Below are positions 35,873 to 48,508 of a stretch of DNA of 64,000 nt, piece after piece. The position numbers and the translations under genes are program-made. The stretch comes from Chamaecrista fasciculata (taxonomy: Eukaryota > Streptophyta > Magnoliopsida > Fabales > Fabaceae). A model generated the notes under the pieces. It saw only the letters and a list, made by a program, of their open reading frames with translations. It ran no database searches and had not been told where the DNA came from. How positions within the stretch are numbered: position 1 is the first letter of the stretch; each line of letters opens with the position of its first letter. The stretch spans positions 53,353-117,352 of the forward strand of contig QANZ01026808.1 in the NCBI GenBank assembly GCA_003254925.1, written 5' to 3'.

Positions 35873-38355
35873 GTGAACTTAAAAATTTATTGGTGTCATA
35901 AATGTTCTCAGTTTTTGCTATTTCCTTTGAATATTTATATGCTTGTATTATTTTAATTGATTCAACTGCATGTCTGCAAGACCTCAAGGCAGGAAATACT
36001 ACACTAAACTCCATGCAATGTGCTAAATCAAGTGGAGTATGTTATTTGGTATTAAAACTCATGTTAAAGTATTAGGGTTTACTGATACTCAGAATAGAGC
36101 TAGCAGAACAAAGTAGGATGCACAACATAGAACTCCTCTTATAGCTCTTCTGCATGGGCTATGAGTATTGAACCTAGCTTATTCACTTCCAAGACAGTTA
36201 TCCAGTTACCCAACAATCCTTCTTATAAGCCTGCTCACGTAGGGGTAAAACACTAACATCAACTAATCAACTACCTAGCCAGATACCAACTTCAGTTAAA
36301 CCAACTAACAGTTCAACACCCATGCAATTACCTCCACCTTAAAAGGAATTCTTGATTACACAGGAAAATAAGGAAATTGTGGACAGATGAGAGGCAGGGA
36401 CTCCCATGGAGCATCTTCATGGGTAGTGAGTTTTCAATTAATTAAGAAACTTAGTTAAGGGCTTATGACCCTCCTGAATGACCTGTGTTCAAGAATTTCT
36501 GCAGGTTCTCATGAAAATTCCCATGCTCATACTGCTCATTTGGATTAATTCTTCTATGGTCTTCCTCTTCCTGTTTCTCTTTTCCCTCATTATACAACAT
36601 TATCTCAAACACTTGAGAAGTCTTGCATTTATGATCAAAAGAGGAGACGCACATTCAATCTGTACTTTTGCAATTTACAAAACCCTGAATTAGCTAGACG
36701 CTTTCTATTTTAGCTTCAATCCTAGCAGCATAAGGACTTTCAGCTCTATTTTATTTGGAGAAATAGACCAAAGTTCACTCTTTTGTTACAAATTATATTT
36801 CTTTGTCAAATGAGCTGTAGCAAACTTGTTATTGCTGCCTAAGCTAACTCTTCATCATTGGAATAGCTTCTGAGCACGAGGGCGCCCTTTCAGGCAAAGT
36901 ACAAAATATTTAATATTTCGAAAAAAAAAAACTAATTCTTGAAATTTTTTTCTTTCTTTTCAAAGAAAGCCTTTTATTTTTCAGCTTTTTGTTTTTTCAA
37001 AATACTTCAATTGGTACACGGGACAAATGGGCCAATTTGGAACTTTTTGTACAATTTCTCATGTAGTCAAATTCTCATCAATACGAGCTGAGGGAATGAT
37101 CTCCAAATGCCTATAAATGAAAGTTGTAATTTTTTTTCTTCTTTTCCAATAGTATTATGGAATATAAAAATTCCACCATTGTCTTTTAGAATCAAATCAA
37201 GACAATCAACTGTCCAAGGTGACCAAATGAGTTGCTTTTCTTTTTATCCATCAAGTTGTAGCCAGTGGAATAAAGGGCTGAATTATTATCTGGTCCTACT
37301 TGAACCAGATTTTTGTCCCCATTTTATTGATAAGTGCAGGCTGCAATGAATTAAAATGAGAGAATTGTTATGAGTTATGTAAGTAGTTGACAGTTGAGGT
37401 AATAGAATTAGTTGAGAAGTATGTATTTAATATAGGTAGGTAGGAGAGCTTTAGCCTTGTATATATATATATCACTTGATTCTATGTGAATAATATCAGA
37501 AATTCTCATTCTCTGATCTTGCAACTCAACAAGAATGATGTAAGAGAGTAATCTTATTGAGAACAATAATGCAAGGATCTCACGAAACAATTTTCCAATA
37601 GGTTGTCTGTCTGGAGTGGAAGAACTCCCACTAGGGAAATACAAATGTATTTATCTGATGATAGTAAACTAGGTCAAGATGGGCAATTACTATAACCAAA
37701 GTTACTTTTTTGCCAAGAAATAAATTAATTGCTAAAACTACAAGTCTACAAGTAAGGGATTCAGTTGAATATGTTGCACTATTGCATAACCAAAGGGAAT
37801 GCTGTTGGTCCACATTCTCTTATGGACTTTCCACTTCAGTGAGATGGTGGCCTCTCTTTCTAGAGCACGTAGGCAGTTAAAATGCAAGGTAGGATTGAGA
37901 GTCATTCAGCCTCAGGTGGAGTTGAAGGAGCTTGGTCGGCATTGGTCGGCATTTCTTAGTGATTTTTTTTTTTTTGGTTGCAAGTATGTGCTTTGATATT
38001 TGATGCTTTTCTTCCTTCATGAGTAAAAATTCTAAAATATTGGATGTGCAATGACCCGAACTTTATGAAATTTCTGAACAGCTAGGATGAATAAAGATGG
38101 TAGTCATATTTTGTTGTTGATGTAAAAAGTTAATATTAAATGGCCTCTAACTGCAGGAACACATTTGTGTCTTGAGCACTCCGTCCTAACTTTGATCACT
38201 CTTTTTGTTTCTCCATATTTGTGCCAATCTTGTTTTGCTTGTCAAGTGTATACGGCAATGATGCACAAAGGGGCAGCTAGTTGTCTTTTATGAGATTTGT
38301 TCTGGATTAAAATTTTATTTATTTTTAATTGAATAGGTTGTCTTATAATTCTAAC
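35873..38355. other. unclassified DNA between truncated ALDH gene and Copia element
   Basis: It begins with the donor of ALDH intron 6 (GTGAAC at 35873). No ALDH exon 7 or later was found on reading this stretch. At about 37360-37500, 'ttgttatgagttatgtaagt' through a TATA-like 'tatatatatatcacttgatt' resembles a worn Copia LTR. No malectin-domain coding sequence is seen next to the Copia left edge. Confidence 0.5.
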
Positions 38356-39018
38356 TGTTAGTGTTGTTAGAGTTATTATGATAGTAGTTGAGGATTTACA
38401 TTAATTAGGTAGTTAGGAGTATGTATTAATAAGGAGCTCATGACTTAGCTTGTATATATATCTCTGTACTTTCATTGAAGAAATAAGAAATTATGACTTA
38501 GCTTCTTACATTGACATGGTATCAGAGCCTCCCGTTAAAATTTGGGTTGTGCTCCTCAATATTTTTGATTGAGTTGTGTGTCATTCCAACTCAACAATTC
38601 CTTATCTGCATTTGTGACTCCTCCAAATCAGATCTCTTTTTCGACTCATTCTGAATAAGATTATTAGGAATCTCTCGGCTTTCTCCAGCGTATTCACATC
38701 TCCAGGTTACCACTCGCCTAGGTAGGGTTTTCAGACCCAATCATCTCCGGCCATCATCTCGGGACACGCGCCGGACCACTGTGCTCGGAAGCCGCCGACC
38801 GTCCAAACCCCGGTGACTCCGCCGTAAAAGCCGCCGCCACGCGCCGCCACGCGCCACCATCCAGAATCCCGTTTTCTGCACTCGCCGGCGCGTGAGGAGT
38901 TTTCCGACGACATTTTCCGGCGTTCTCACTGTCGTTCAGGTCGCCAGCGCCTTCTCTGTCCATTGTTAGGGTTCGTTTGGCCATCTCTCACATTTATCAT
39001 TTTTCAAGTGTGTAAGCT

Positions 39019-40554
39019 ATGGCAAGTAGTAACACTGGAGGTTCTGTTTTTCCTAAGCCAGGTATTTTCTCCACTATTCATAGTGGCACCCCCATTATTA
39101 CATCTGAAAAATTGCTTGGGGCATCAAATTATAAATCTTGGGCTGCATCGGTCAAATTATGGTTTAGAGGACAAGGTTACTTAGATCATTTAAGTAAACA
39201 GGAAAGTGATGTTGCTGAAAAAGAGAGGCCAAATTGGATAAAAATTGATGCTCAACTTTGTTCATTATTATGGAACTCTATTGATTCTCACTTATTGTCC
39301 ACATATCAAGCATATGAAACATGTTATGATGTATGGAACAAGGCTGCCACTGTCTATAGCAATGATATTCAACGCTTTTATGATGTTTTGTTTAACCTTG
39401 TCAATTTCAAGTCCCAGGATTTAGATGATAACAGTTATGTGGGTAAGATGGAGGCCCTAAAACATGAATTTAGATCCCTAATGCCATCTACATCATCAAT
39501 TTCGGATCAAGACAAACAATGGGATAAATTTTTTATGGTGCTGACCTTGATCCATTTACGTCCTGACCGTGAAGCTATAAAAGAACAAATTTTGGGGGGT
39601 TCCACTATTCCCACATATGACGATGTTATTGGTCGTTTGGTTCGCATCTCTTCATCACGACCTGCAAGTGAAAATCGTATCATTCCTCCAGTTGCTGACT
39701 CTTCTGCCCTGGTATCTCACAATAGTGACAAAGGTGGCAAAGGCAGTGGGCGCAAACGCCCACATTGTACTCATTGCAACAGGCTAGGACATACTCGTGA
39801 TCGTTGTTGGCAACTCCATGGCCGACCTCCTCGGCCTGTTAATCTTGTCCAATCTGAAACACCTGCGGATAGTTCTTCAGACTCTATCACTTTGATCGGT
39901 AATGATTATCAGGAGTACCTCAAGTATCAACAAAGTAAACAATCATCTGTGACTGCCTCAGTTGCTCAGGCTGGAAATGTGACTGCTTGCTTTGCCCGTT
40001 CTCCTGACATTGGACCGTGGGTGCTTGACTCAGGTGCTTCCGAACATATTTCTGGTAATAAAAATCTGTTTACCAATCTTTCTAGTTCCTCTGCTCTTCC
40101 CTTAGTTACTATGGCAAATGGTTGTAAAACTGCTGCTACAGGGATCGGTCAAGCCCAAATTCTTCCTTCCATAATTGTTGATTCTGTCCTTTATGTCCCT
40201 AAGTCTCCATTCAATCTTATTTCTGTGAGTAAATTAACTCACTCTCATAATTGTTCCATTACCTTTGCTAATGACCGTGTTTCTATCCAGGATCGGAGTA
40301 CGGGACGGATGATTGGCGTAGGACGTGAGTCAGGAGGCTTGTATCATCTTTCACCTTCATCTTCTGTTGTTGCGTGCACATCAAGTTGTTCCCCATCACT
40401 TCTCCACAACCGTTTGGGACATCCAAGCCTTTCAAAACTTCGCAAGATGGATGTCTCTCTTTCTACCTTGTCTTCCCTTCAATGCGAGTCATGTCAGTTG
40501 GGTAAACAAACCCGTGCTTCATTTCCTAGTAGTCCTAGTAGTCGATCCCTGTAG
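39019..40554 (+). CDS. Copia gag-protease and start of integrase
   Basis: An open stretch of 511 codons starts with MASSNTGGSVFPKPGIFSTI. Features in order: a retrotransposon gag domain with NYKSWAASVKLWFRGQGYLD; a CCHC zinc knuckle (CTHCNRLGHTRDRC); a protease with WVLDSGASEHISG, the aspartic DSG motif; LYVPKSPFNLISVSKL; then the pre-integrase zinc region with LLHNRLGHPSLSKLRKM and CESCQLGK. It ends at an in-frame TAG, and integrase sequence resumes in the same frame 12 bases later. The stop is either a disabling mutation or, less likely, a read-through site. Confidence 0.9.
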   Translation: MASSNTGGSVFPKPGIFSTIHSGTPIITSEKLLGASNYKSWAASVKLWFRGQGYLDHLSKQESDVAEKERPNWIKIDAQLCSLLWNSIDSHLLSTYQAYETCYDVWNKAATVYSNDIQRFYDVLFNLVNFKSQDLDDNSYVGKMEALKHEFRSLMPSTSSISDQDKQWDKFFMVLTLIHLRPDREAIKEQILGGSTIPTYDDVIGRLVRISSSRPASENRIIPPVADSSALVSHNSDKGGKGSGRKRPHCTHCNRLGHTRDRCWQLHGRPPRPVNLVQSETPADSSSDSITLIGNDYQEYLKYQQSKQSSVTASVAQAGNVTACFARSPDIGPWVLDSGASEHISGNKNLFTNLSSSSALPLVTMANGCKTAATGIGQAQILPSIIVDSVLYVPKSPFNLISVSKLTHSHNCSITFANDRVSIQDRSTGRMIGVGRESGGLYHLSPSSSVVACTSSCSPSLLHNRLGHPSLSKLRKMDVSLSTLSSLQCESCQLGKQTRASFPSSPSSRSL

Positions 40555-40566
40555 CCTGAGCAACCC

Positions 40567-41770
40567 GTGCTTCATTTCCCTTTTCAACTTGTTCACTCTG
40601 ATATTTGGGGTCCTAGTCGAGTGTCTTCTGTTTTTGGCTTTCGGTATTTTGTAACCTTTATTGATGATTATTCTCGTTGTACTTGGTTATTTTTAATGAA
40701 AAATCGTTCTGAGGTATTTGACATTTTCCAGAATTTCTGTGCTGAAATAAAGACTCAATTTAATACATCTGTCTCTATATTACGTTCTGATAATGCTAAA
40801 GAGTATTTGTCTACATCCTTTAAGGCATTTCTAAACTCTCAGGGAATTTTACATCAAACTTCATGTCCCCACACCCCACAACAAAATGGGATAGCAGAAC
40901 GTAAAAACCGTCATCTCATTGAAACAGCTCGTACTCTGCTCATTCATCATAATGTACCCACTACTTTTTGGAGTGATGCTGTTCTTACTGCATGTTATTT
41001 GATTAATCGAATGCCTTCTTCTGTCTTAAATGATCAAATCCCTCATTCTTTGTTATTTCCTGATGATCCTCTTTATCATCTTCCTCCTCGTGTTTTTGGT
41101 TGTGTGTGTTTTGTCCATGATCTCACCCCAGGTAAGGATAAACTTTCGGCCAAATCTATCAAGTGTGTCTTTCTTGGTTATGCTCGACTTCAAAAAGGTT
41201 ACCGATGTTATTCTCCTTCCACTCGCCGTTGTTTTGTCTCTTTAGATGTGACCTTTTTTGAGTCCTCTCCGTTCTTCGGGTCTTCCATTCCCTCCAGTCC
41301 TCCTGTGACTGAAGCTCTTCCCGTTCCTTTCCTCACTTTACCAGCACAGGACACACCTAGCCCTCCTCTTCAAACATATCATCGTCGTCCACGTCCTGCG
41401 ATTACTGAGACTCCTCCTGACTCGCTACCTCCGTCTGACTCGCCCGCTGCTCCGGTCCAGTCTCCACCTGCTAGTCCTCCGATTGCCCTTCATAAAGGTA
41501 TTCGTTCTACTCGTAATCCTCACCCTGTTTATAATTTTCTGAGCTATCATCGGTTATCTACTCCATATTATGCTTTTGTGTCTTCTTTGGATTCTGTTTC
41601 CATTCCTAAGACCACAGATGAAGCTCTTGCACATCCAGGTTGGCGGCAAGCCATGCTCGATGAGATGGCTGCCTTGCATTCTAGTAGTACGTGGGATCTA
41701 GTTTCACTTCCTCCTGGCAAGTCTCCGGTTGGGTGCAGATGGGTGTATGCAATTAAGGTTGGCTCGATTA
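40567..41770 (+). pseudogene. Copia integrase core and start of reverse transcriptase
   Basis: Same frame as the gag-protease stretch. It holds the DDE integrase: D in HSDIWGP, D in ILRSDNAKEY, and E in QQNGIAERKNRH, followed by FGCVCFVHDLTPGKDKL. A Pro/Ser-rich linker precedes the first reverse transcriptase block (ALAHPGWRQAMLDEMAALHS and GCRWVYAIKV). Near 41760 a few codons are missing relative to other Copia elements and the frame changes. The open frame then runs on out of phase to 41901. Confidence 0.88.
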
Positions 41771-43114
41771 GTGGCCAAAGGATATACTCAAATCTTTGGC
41801 TTGGACTATGGGGATACATTCTCTCCTGTTGCGAAAATTGCTTCTGTTCGTGTCTTCTTATCCATGGCTGCAATTCGTCACTGGCCACTTTATCAACTTG
41901 ATATCAAGAATGCCTTCCTTCATGGTGAATTGGAGGAAGAAGTCTATATGGAGCAACCACCTGGTTTTGTTGCTCAGGGGGAGTATGGGAAAGTATGTCG
42001 ACTTCGCCGCTCTCTTTATGGGCTCAAGCAATCACCACGAGCTTGGTTTGGCCGATTTAGTTCGGTGATTCAAAAATTTGGGATGACTCGTAGTGAAGCT
42101 GATCACTCAGTTTTCTTTCGCCATACATCAGAGGGCAAGTGCATTTATCTAGTTGTCTATGTGGATGACATTGTTATCACAGGAAATGATGAGTTTGGTA
42201 TTACCCAACTCAAACAACATTTGGCTGCTCACTTTCAAACTAAAGATTTGGGTAAACTTAAATATTTTCTGGGAATCGAGGTTGCTCAGTCTAATGCTGG
42301 TGTGGCTATTTCACAGCGGAAGTATGCACTTGATTTACTAGAAGAAACAGGCATGATGAATTGCAAACCAGTTGACACTCCGATGGATCCAAATGTCAAA
42401 CTTTATCCAGGACAGGGGGAGCTAACAGACAATCCTGAAAGATATCGAAGACTTGTGGGAAAACTTAACTACCTTACTATCACTCGACCGGATATCTCAT
42501 TTGCTGTGAGTGTAGTTAGCCAGTTCCTACAATCACCGTGCGATGGCCATTGGGATGCAGTTGTTCGAATTCTTCGATATATCAAAGGGGCACCAGGTCA
42601 GGGATTGTTGTATGAAGACAAAGGGAACTCCCAGATTATTGGCTTCACAGATGCTGATTGGGCTGGTTCCCCAGATGATAGGCGATCCACATCTGGATAT
42701 TGTGTCTTCATCGGTGGTAACCTTGTCTCTTGGAAAAGTAAGAAACAAAATGTAGTTGCAAGATCTAGTGTTGAAGCTGAGTATCGTGCTATGGCATTAG
42801 CGACTTGTGAACTTCTGTGGTTAAAACAACTTCTTCAAGAGATGAAATTTGGGGACATAAACAAAATGGAATTGATATGTGATAATCAAGCAGCTATGTA
42901 CATCGCCTCAAATCCAGTGTTCCATGAGAGGACCAAACATATTGAGATTGATTGTCACTTTATTAGAGAGAAGATTCAATCTGGATGCCTGGTTACTCGA
43001 TTTGTCAATTCCAATGATCAATTGGCAGATATCTTCACTAAATCCCTTAGAGGCCCTAGAATTAAATATCTATGTAACAAGCTGGGTGCTTATGATTTGT
43101 ACGCTCCAGCTTGA
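41771..43114 (+). pseudogene. Copia reverse transcriptase and RNase H
   Basis: The frame starting at ARLVAKGYTQ carries FGLDYGDTFSPVAKI, LDIKNAFLHGELEEEVYMEQ, SLYGLKQSPRAW and the polymerase motif YVDD in VVYVDDIVITGND. RNase H follows, with TDADWAGSPDDRRSTSGY and SSVEAEYRAMA. It ends at a TGA immediately before the purine tract and 3' LTR. Apart from the upstream frame change it has no stop, in keeping with a young insertion. Confidence 0.9.
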
Positions 43115-43282
43115 GGGGGAGTGTTAGTGTTGTTAGAGTTATTATGAAAGTAGTTGAGGATTTACATTAATTAGGTAGTTAGGAGTATGTATTAATAAGG
43201 AGCTCATGACTTAGCTTGTATATATATCTCTGTACTTTCATCGAAGAAATAAGAAATTATGACTTAGCTTCTTACATTGACA

Positions 43283-46200
43283 GTGTAAGCCACAGCATAT
43301 CATCAGAACATAGAACTGATGACTCCCTTGAAAGACAGTTTTGGAATGTTAGAAGCTTTCCAGAGGGAAACAGGAACTGCTATTCCTTCAATAATTCTTC
43401 TCCAGGAGGTAAGCAGTATTTGATCAGAGCCAGATTCATGTATGCAAACTATGATGGAGAAAACTTCCTCCCGAATTTTGATATCTACCTCGGAACCATG
43501 CGGTGGGACTCAGTAGAGTTTGATAATTCATCAAGTATAGTAACCAAGGAAGTCATTTATAATCCCCAATCACCTCAAATACATGTTTGCCTTTGCAACA
43601 TCAACAATGGTACTCCATTCATATCAGTCTTGGAGCTTAGATTTCTTCACCTTAGTCCATATGGACAAGTAAATGGCTTAGTGCACTTTGCAAGGCTTGA
43701 TATTGGCTCACGGGATGGTAAAATAGTCAGGTCAGATAACTTGCAGGTTCACAGCTAGCTTTAACTATATGTTCAGCATACTAGAGAAGAAACTTTCACT
43801 GATGTTAGATTTTGTTTTTTTTCAATTGATTAAAGGTACCCTCATGATCCTTATGATCGAATATGGACACCATATAATTCAATTAACTGGACACGAATAA
43901 GCACATCATATACCATAGATGTGAAATCAGATGATTATACATTCCCTCTCTCCAATATCATGAGAACAGCAGCAAGTCCAGCAAATGGTGGTGACAGTAT
44001 TTACTTGCAGCTCAAGTACGATGCCTTTTCATATTTGGTGTACCTGCATTTTGCAGAATTCGAGCCAAATCAAGTGAGAACATTCGACATTATTGTCAAT
44101 GGAGGGGTTCAAAATGAAGCATTCCAACCTTCGTACCGAAAGTCAGAGGTTGTTCAACAAGAAAATGATACAAATGCTGATAAAACTTTGGAAGTTTGGA
44201 TCAAAAGAAGTAATGGGTCAGCTCTTCCACCCATTCTCAATGCCATTGAGATATACACTATTAAGGATTTCTCCCTTCAACTTGAAACAGACCCAACAGT
44301 ATGTATGTGCTTTATATCACAGACTGACTGTATACTTTTATCTATCACTCTATCTATACTTCATCCTACTGTGCACTTCTTTTATTTTTTCTTTTCGCCC
44401 TTCAGATTGAAACTATTCTGACATGTATATACATTTATGACAATAGACAATGCTATCAACAAAATCAAGTCCTATTACGGAATCAAGAGAAACTGGCATG
44501 GTGATCCTTGTATTCCAAAAACATACATGTGGGAAGGTGTTAACTGCACCACCGTTGATGGATTTGATGCCCCTAAAATCACTTCATTGTAAGTTCAAAT
44601 GTAGTAGTCTAGAACAGTTGACCAGATAGTAATTTTTTGCAGAAGAAAAGATGCTGCATTTTGTACATATTGTAAGGTTCAATTGTGAATGGAAGTCACT
44701 CATTGGAAGGAATTGGACTTGATGGAAACTAAATAAGTAGATGGAACCATAGATCTTATACCTTAAGGTTTTGGGATAAATTATGGTGTCATGTCTACAA
44801 GTACAATTGTTATTTTCAAGCCCCGTAAAAGGCCTCCCTAGCGTTTGATAGCCCTAGCATATAATATGTTTTGGAATTTTTTTTTTGTTTCTCATTTATA
44901 ATAATATACACAATCCCTTGCTTATAGGAGTTTATCATCTCAAGAGTTTATAATAATATACACAATCCCTTGCTTATAGAAGATATGAAATGGTTAGAAT
45001 ATCTGTAAGTATCTCAATCTTTAATGAACAACAAAATGGTTCTGCTCCTAAAGTTGATAAGCAATAGACAAATATTATATACATATTTCAGGGATTTGTC
45101 ACATAACAAGTTATCTGGGCCTGTACCTGAGTTTCTATACAAACTGTATAACTTGAAAGTTCTGTAAGTCAACTATTTTGTTTGATTGAGTTTGAATTTA
45201 AAGGCTTTCCATGAGAATTGTATAAAGGGTGACACTTTTTTCCCATTGTAGAAAGCTAGATGGAAATAATCTGTCAGGAACAATTCCACCAGACCTTCTT
45301 GAGAGATCTAAGAATGGGTTGCTTTTCAGGTACGCTCTGCTTCTTGCATCAATTTATTCTGTTTCTGTTATGGCAAAATTTCCCATGACCAGTCAAACTT
45401 TAGATAATAGTCTGCTTAACTGACTTTTTTTTTTTTGTGGATGAAAGTTGTCATGGGAATCCAAATCTGATGTGTCATAGTTCTTGCTGCAAGAAAAGAG
45501 GATATAATAAGTTGGTCATTTCATTAGTAGCATCACTTTCTGGTGCTTTCATACTATTTGCAGCAATCACTTTCTGGATGTTCAAGAGAAGACAACAACA
45601 TAAAGGTGAATTAATTTTCATGTGCCATTCTATTATTAAATACTTAAATTTAGAAATATTTCCAGGTAGATTTGGAAAATTGTCCTTGGTTGCCAAAGAA
45701 ATATATATATATATATTTATATATATATATGTTCTTTATCTGAAAACTAGATTACTGGTTTCTGAAGCAATTTTGATTCTTCTCACAGCTGCCACAATCT
45801 TGAATAAGCCAAGTTTTGAGTTCCCACTTACTAAGGTGAGAGATTCAAATAAACAGCAATTCACATATGCTGAAGTTAAGAGAATCACCAACAACTTTGG
45901 AAGGGAGCTAGGAAAAGGAGGGTTTGGAACTGTATACCATGGCTCTATAGGTACCACTCAAGTAGCTATCAAATTGCTCTCTCCTTCAGCTCAAGGATAT
46001 CAGCAATTTCAGTCAGAGGTATTGCAATTGCTCTTCAGTATTCATTTGAATCATCTACAAAATTTCTAATGATGCCTGATATGCTGTTAATTTCAGGCTG
46101 AGGTACTATAATTGCCTTCAATCATGAATTTTGTAATATATACAGGCAGAGCTTCTTACCAGAGTTCATCATAAGTGCTTGACTGCTCTGATTGGATACT

Positions 46201-47947
46201 GTGAAGAAGGCACCAATGTGGCTCTCATTTATGAGTACATGGCAAATGGAGATTTGGCTGACCATCTATCAGGTATTTAATCCTTTCCCTACAAAATTCA
46301 AGTTACTTTGCTTATCATTCAAGTATGCATTCCTTTTTTGCAATTAAAAAAAAAAAACTCTGATAGGAATAGGATAAGCGTTAGAGCATAATCAGTTAAT
46401 CATGATTAATGTTTAATTCTAAATAATGTTCTGATGGGCCTGTTGTTACTGGGCAAGAGCCTACAGTGAATGAGAAAATATGCCGGACCCCGAACAAGGG
46501 ACATGAGAGCGTGGGTGTGAGGGATGTAATGGTTCTGTAGGTATTTATAGAGGGTTTTGGGCAAGAGAAGGGTAAGGAAAATATTAGGGAAAGTTTGGGA
46601 GAGAATTCGGCCTCTCGAAAGCCAGATACCTATGTCATTATTCTGCATTTGCATTTGTTAAATACCTCAGTAATCAGTCTATTCTGACTATATACAGGAG
46701 GTATTAATTCCGGTTTATCTCGATAAGTAGTGAGTTATGTCGTGTTCTCTTTCCCCACATAATGTTCTCAACTCACACTTCACCAATCTGCACATTTGTG
46801 TTTGAGCTTTTAGTAATAGCCTGATTTTCAGTGTTCTTGAGCTCTAACTGGCTTTGGAAATTTGATGTTTTCTTCCTTTCAAAACATATAGCATTTAAAA
46901 ATCATGGGTGTGGCTTTTTCCACTAGTCAATGGTCTAATCATCGATCTTTAAACCAATATATTTTTTTTCTCCAACCAAGCCAAAATCATCAAAACATCA
47001 TCGTTTGTTTCCCCTCTTTGATCGAGAAATTCTGGAACTCAATGCTGAAATTTCTTGCATAATGACAGGTAAGAATGGAAGATTTTTAAGCTGGAAACAA
47101 AGGCTCCAAATTGCAGTGGATGCTGCAGAAGGTAAGGAAGGAAATAAAATTTTAAGTTTGTTTCTTGAAAGGATTGCTCTTCTTTTTATCACTCAAAAGA
47201 GGTTTATTTTGATAAATGTAGGATTGGAGTATTTGCACAATGGTTGTAAGCCACCAATAGTTCACAGAGATATCAAACCTCAAAACATATTACTGAATGA
47301 GAACATGAGGGCCAAGCTTGCTGATTTTGGATTGTCAAGGATTTACTCTGATGAAGCTGACACCCATGTTTCCACAGTTATTGCTGGCACATTAGGATAC
47401 CTTGACCCAGAGTAAGAAAACTGTCAAATTTTAGTCTTTATACTTTCAACTCAAACCAGAAAGAAAATTTAAAAAACTGGGATTTTTATAAAGTTTTCAT
47501 TTTCATGTATTGATTTGAAGCTTTTTTTTTTTCCTCAGGTACTTTATGACAAACAGGTTGAATGAAAAAAGTGACGTTTTTAGCTTTGGGGTTGTTCTAC
47601 TTGAGATAGTTACAGGCCATCCTGCCATAGCCAAATCCAAGGAGAGAACTCACATAACTCGAAGATTTGAGTCCATTTCAACTGAAGGGGAGTTTCAGAA
47701 AATTTTGGATCCAAGATTACATGGAGAATTCAGCATAGAATCTGCAAGAAAATTCTTGAATACAGCAATGGCTTGTGTAGCACCAATCTCCATGGATAGG
47801 CCAACCATGTCTCAAGTGGTCATAGAATTGAAACAATGTTTGGGAATGGTTATGACTCTGCCATTTGATAGTCATGCCACTTTACCTGATTTCTCAATTG
47901 AAGTCTCATTTGACATGATTAGTGGAGAGAGTTCTTTAGCCAGATGA
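43283..47947 (+). pseudogene. malectin-like LRR receptor kinase lacking its N-terminus, 11 exons remain
   Basis: Exons: 43283-43730, 43836-44302, 44447-44588, 45092-45163, 45252-45329, 45448-45605, 45789-46018, 46146-46272, 47069-47131, 47222-47411, 47539-47947. All phases agree, giving 793 codons without a stop. The malectin-like region starts in mid-domain at VSHSISSEHRTDDSLERQFW, so the signal peptide and roughly the first 60-70 residues are gone. Then come RYPHDPYDRIW, the DP..AINKIKSYYGI block, WHGDPCIP, LRR units (LDLSHNKLSGPVPEFLYKL, LDGNNLSGTIPPDL), a membrane segment ([20 protein letters not shown]) and a kinase. The kinase has [31 protein letters not shown] and GTLGYLDPE, all catalytically intact and of RD type. 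The 5' edge coincides exactly with the Copia LTR, inside a codon. Family members sense ligands or symbionts at the plasma membrane; without a signal peptide this copy should not reach it. The first in-frame Met lies near 43438. Confidence 0.88.
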
Positions 47948-48508
47948 CAATTATATGTATATAAAAAAAAAATATAATTTTGTATATTTATAGTTCCTTT
48001 TGTTCTACTATCATAGTGAATATCTTTTCTTTTTCTTGAACCTACAACATTATTAATTTGAAGTGATGAATTAGGCTTTTACCTCGGGTAATCTTACCTA
48101 ATATTGGGGTAGGGTGACCTTAATACAGAACCTGAAAGAATGTCACATGGCAATGACTGTCGTATAACACCTCCAAATCTTAAGTTAGTGATCAAAGAGT
48201 TATTGAAAGATAGTGGTTGTGGGTGAGTTGAGTATTTACCTTCTTTAGCAAAACGCCAGACTTCCATAAGGAAACATCTTTCGCAACTAAAATTCAACTT
48301 TTTTTCTTTTTACCCCAATAGGACATTTCTGGGTTTAATATCTCTGTGAAAGATGTTACCTAAACTTTTATAATTATGTAAAATATTTACTCACAGCACT
48401 GAATTGCATATGGCCTGCATTTTCAAGGACCAAATTGTTAGTTTATTCTTATTTTATTTTGTTTTGATTTATTATTACTTTCGGATTTATTGATGCTAGA
48501 ATTCATTT
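47948..48508. other. 3' flank of the receptor kinase
   Basis: The 3' untranslated and flanking sequence includes 'ttgtatatttatagttcctt' and 'acctaatattggggtaggg', which recur in the duplicate at 54100-54256. No further gene is seen. Confidence 0.5.

Larger units (their letters stand above)
38356..43282 (+). mobile_element. young Copia retrotransposon, near complete, without target duplication
   Basis: The LTRs at 38356-38516 and 43122-43282 are both 161 bp, begin TGTTAGTGTTG, end ACATTGACA, and differ at two positions. The primer-binding site TGGTATCAGAGCC follows the 5' LTR. A purine tract TTGAGGGGGAG precedes the 3' LTR. The interior encodes gag, protease, integrase, reverse transcriptase and RNase H in Copia order. 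The 5 bases outside the left LTR (CTAAC) and right LTR (GTGTA) differ, so there is no target duplication. An in-frame TAG at 40552 and a small deletion with frame change near 41755-41770 make the polyprotein defective. Confidence 0.93.

Noticed and set aside
40552-40566. Programmed stop-codon read-through between Copia gag-protease and integrase
   Set aside because: The TAG lies within the pre-integrase to integrase part and not at the gag-pol boundary used by elements with read-through, and a second break follows at ~41760. Mutation is the simpler reading.
43216-43758. A new receptor gene starting inside the Copia LTR
   Set aside because: The open frame begins at a TTG, there is no ATG in the LTR part, and the exon actually ends at the donor at 43730. 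It is a truncated old gene, not a new start.
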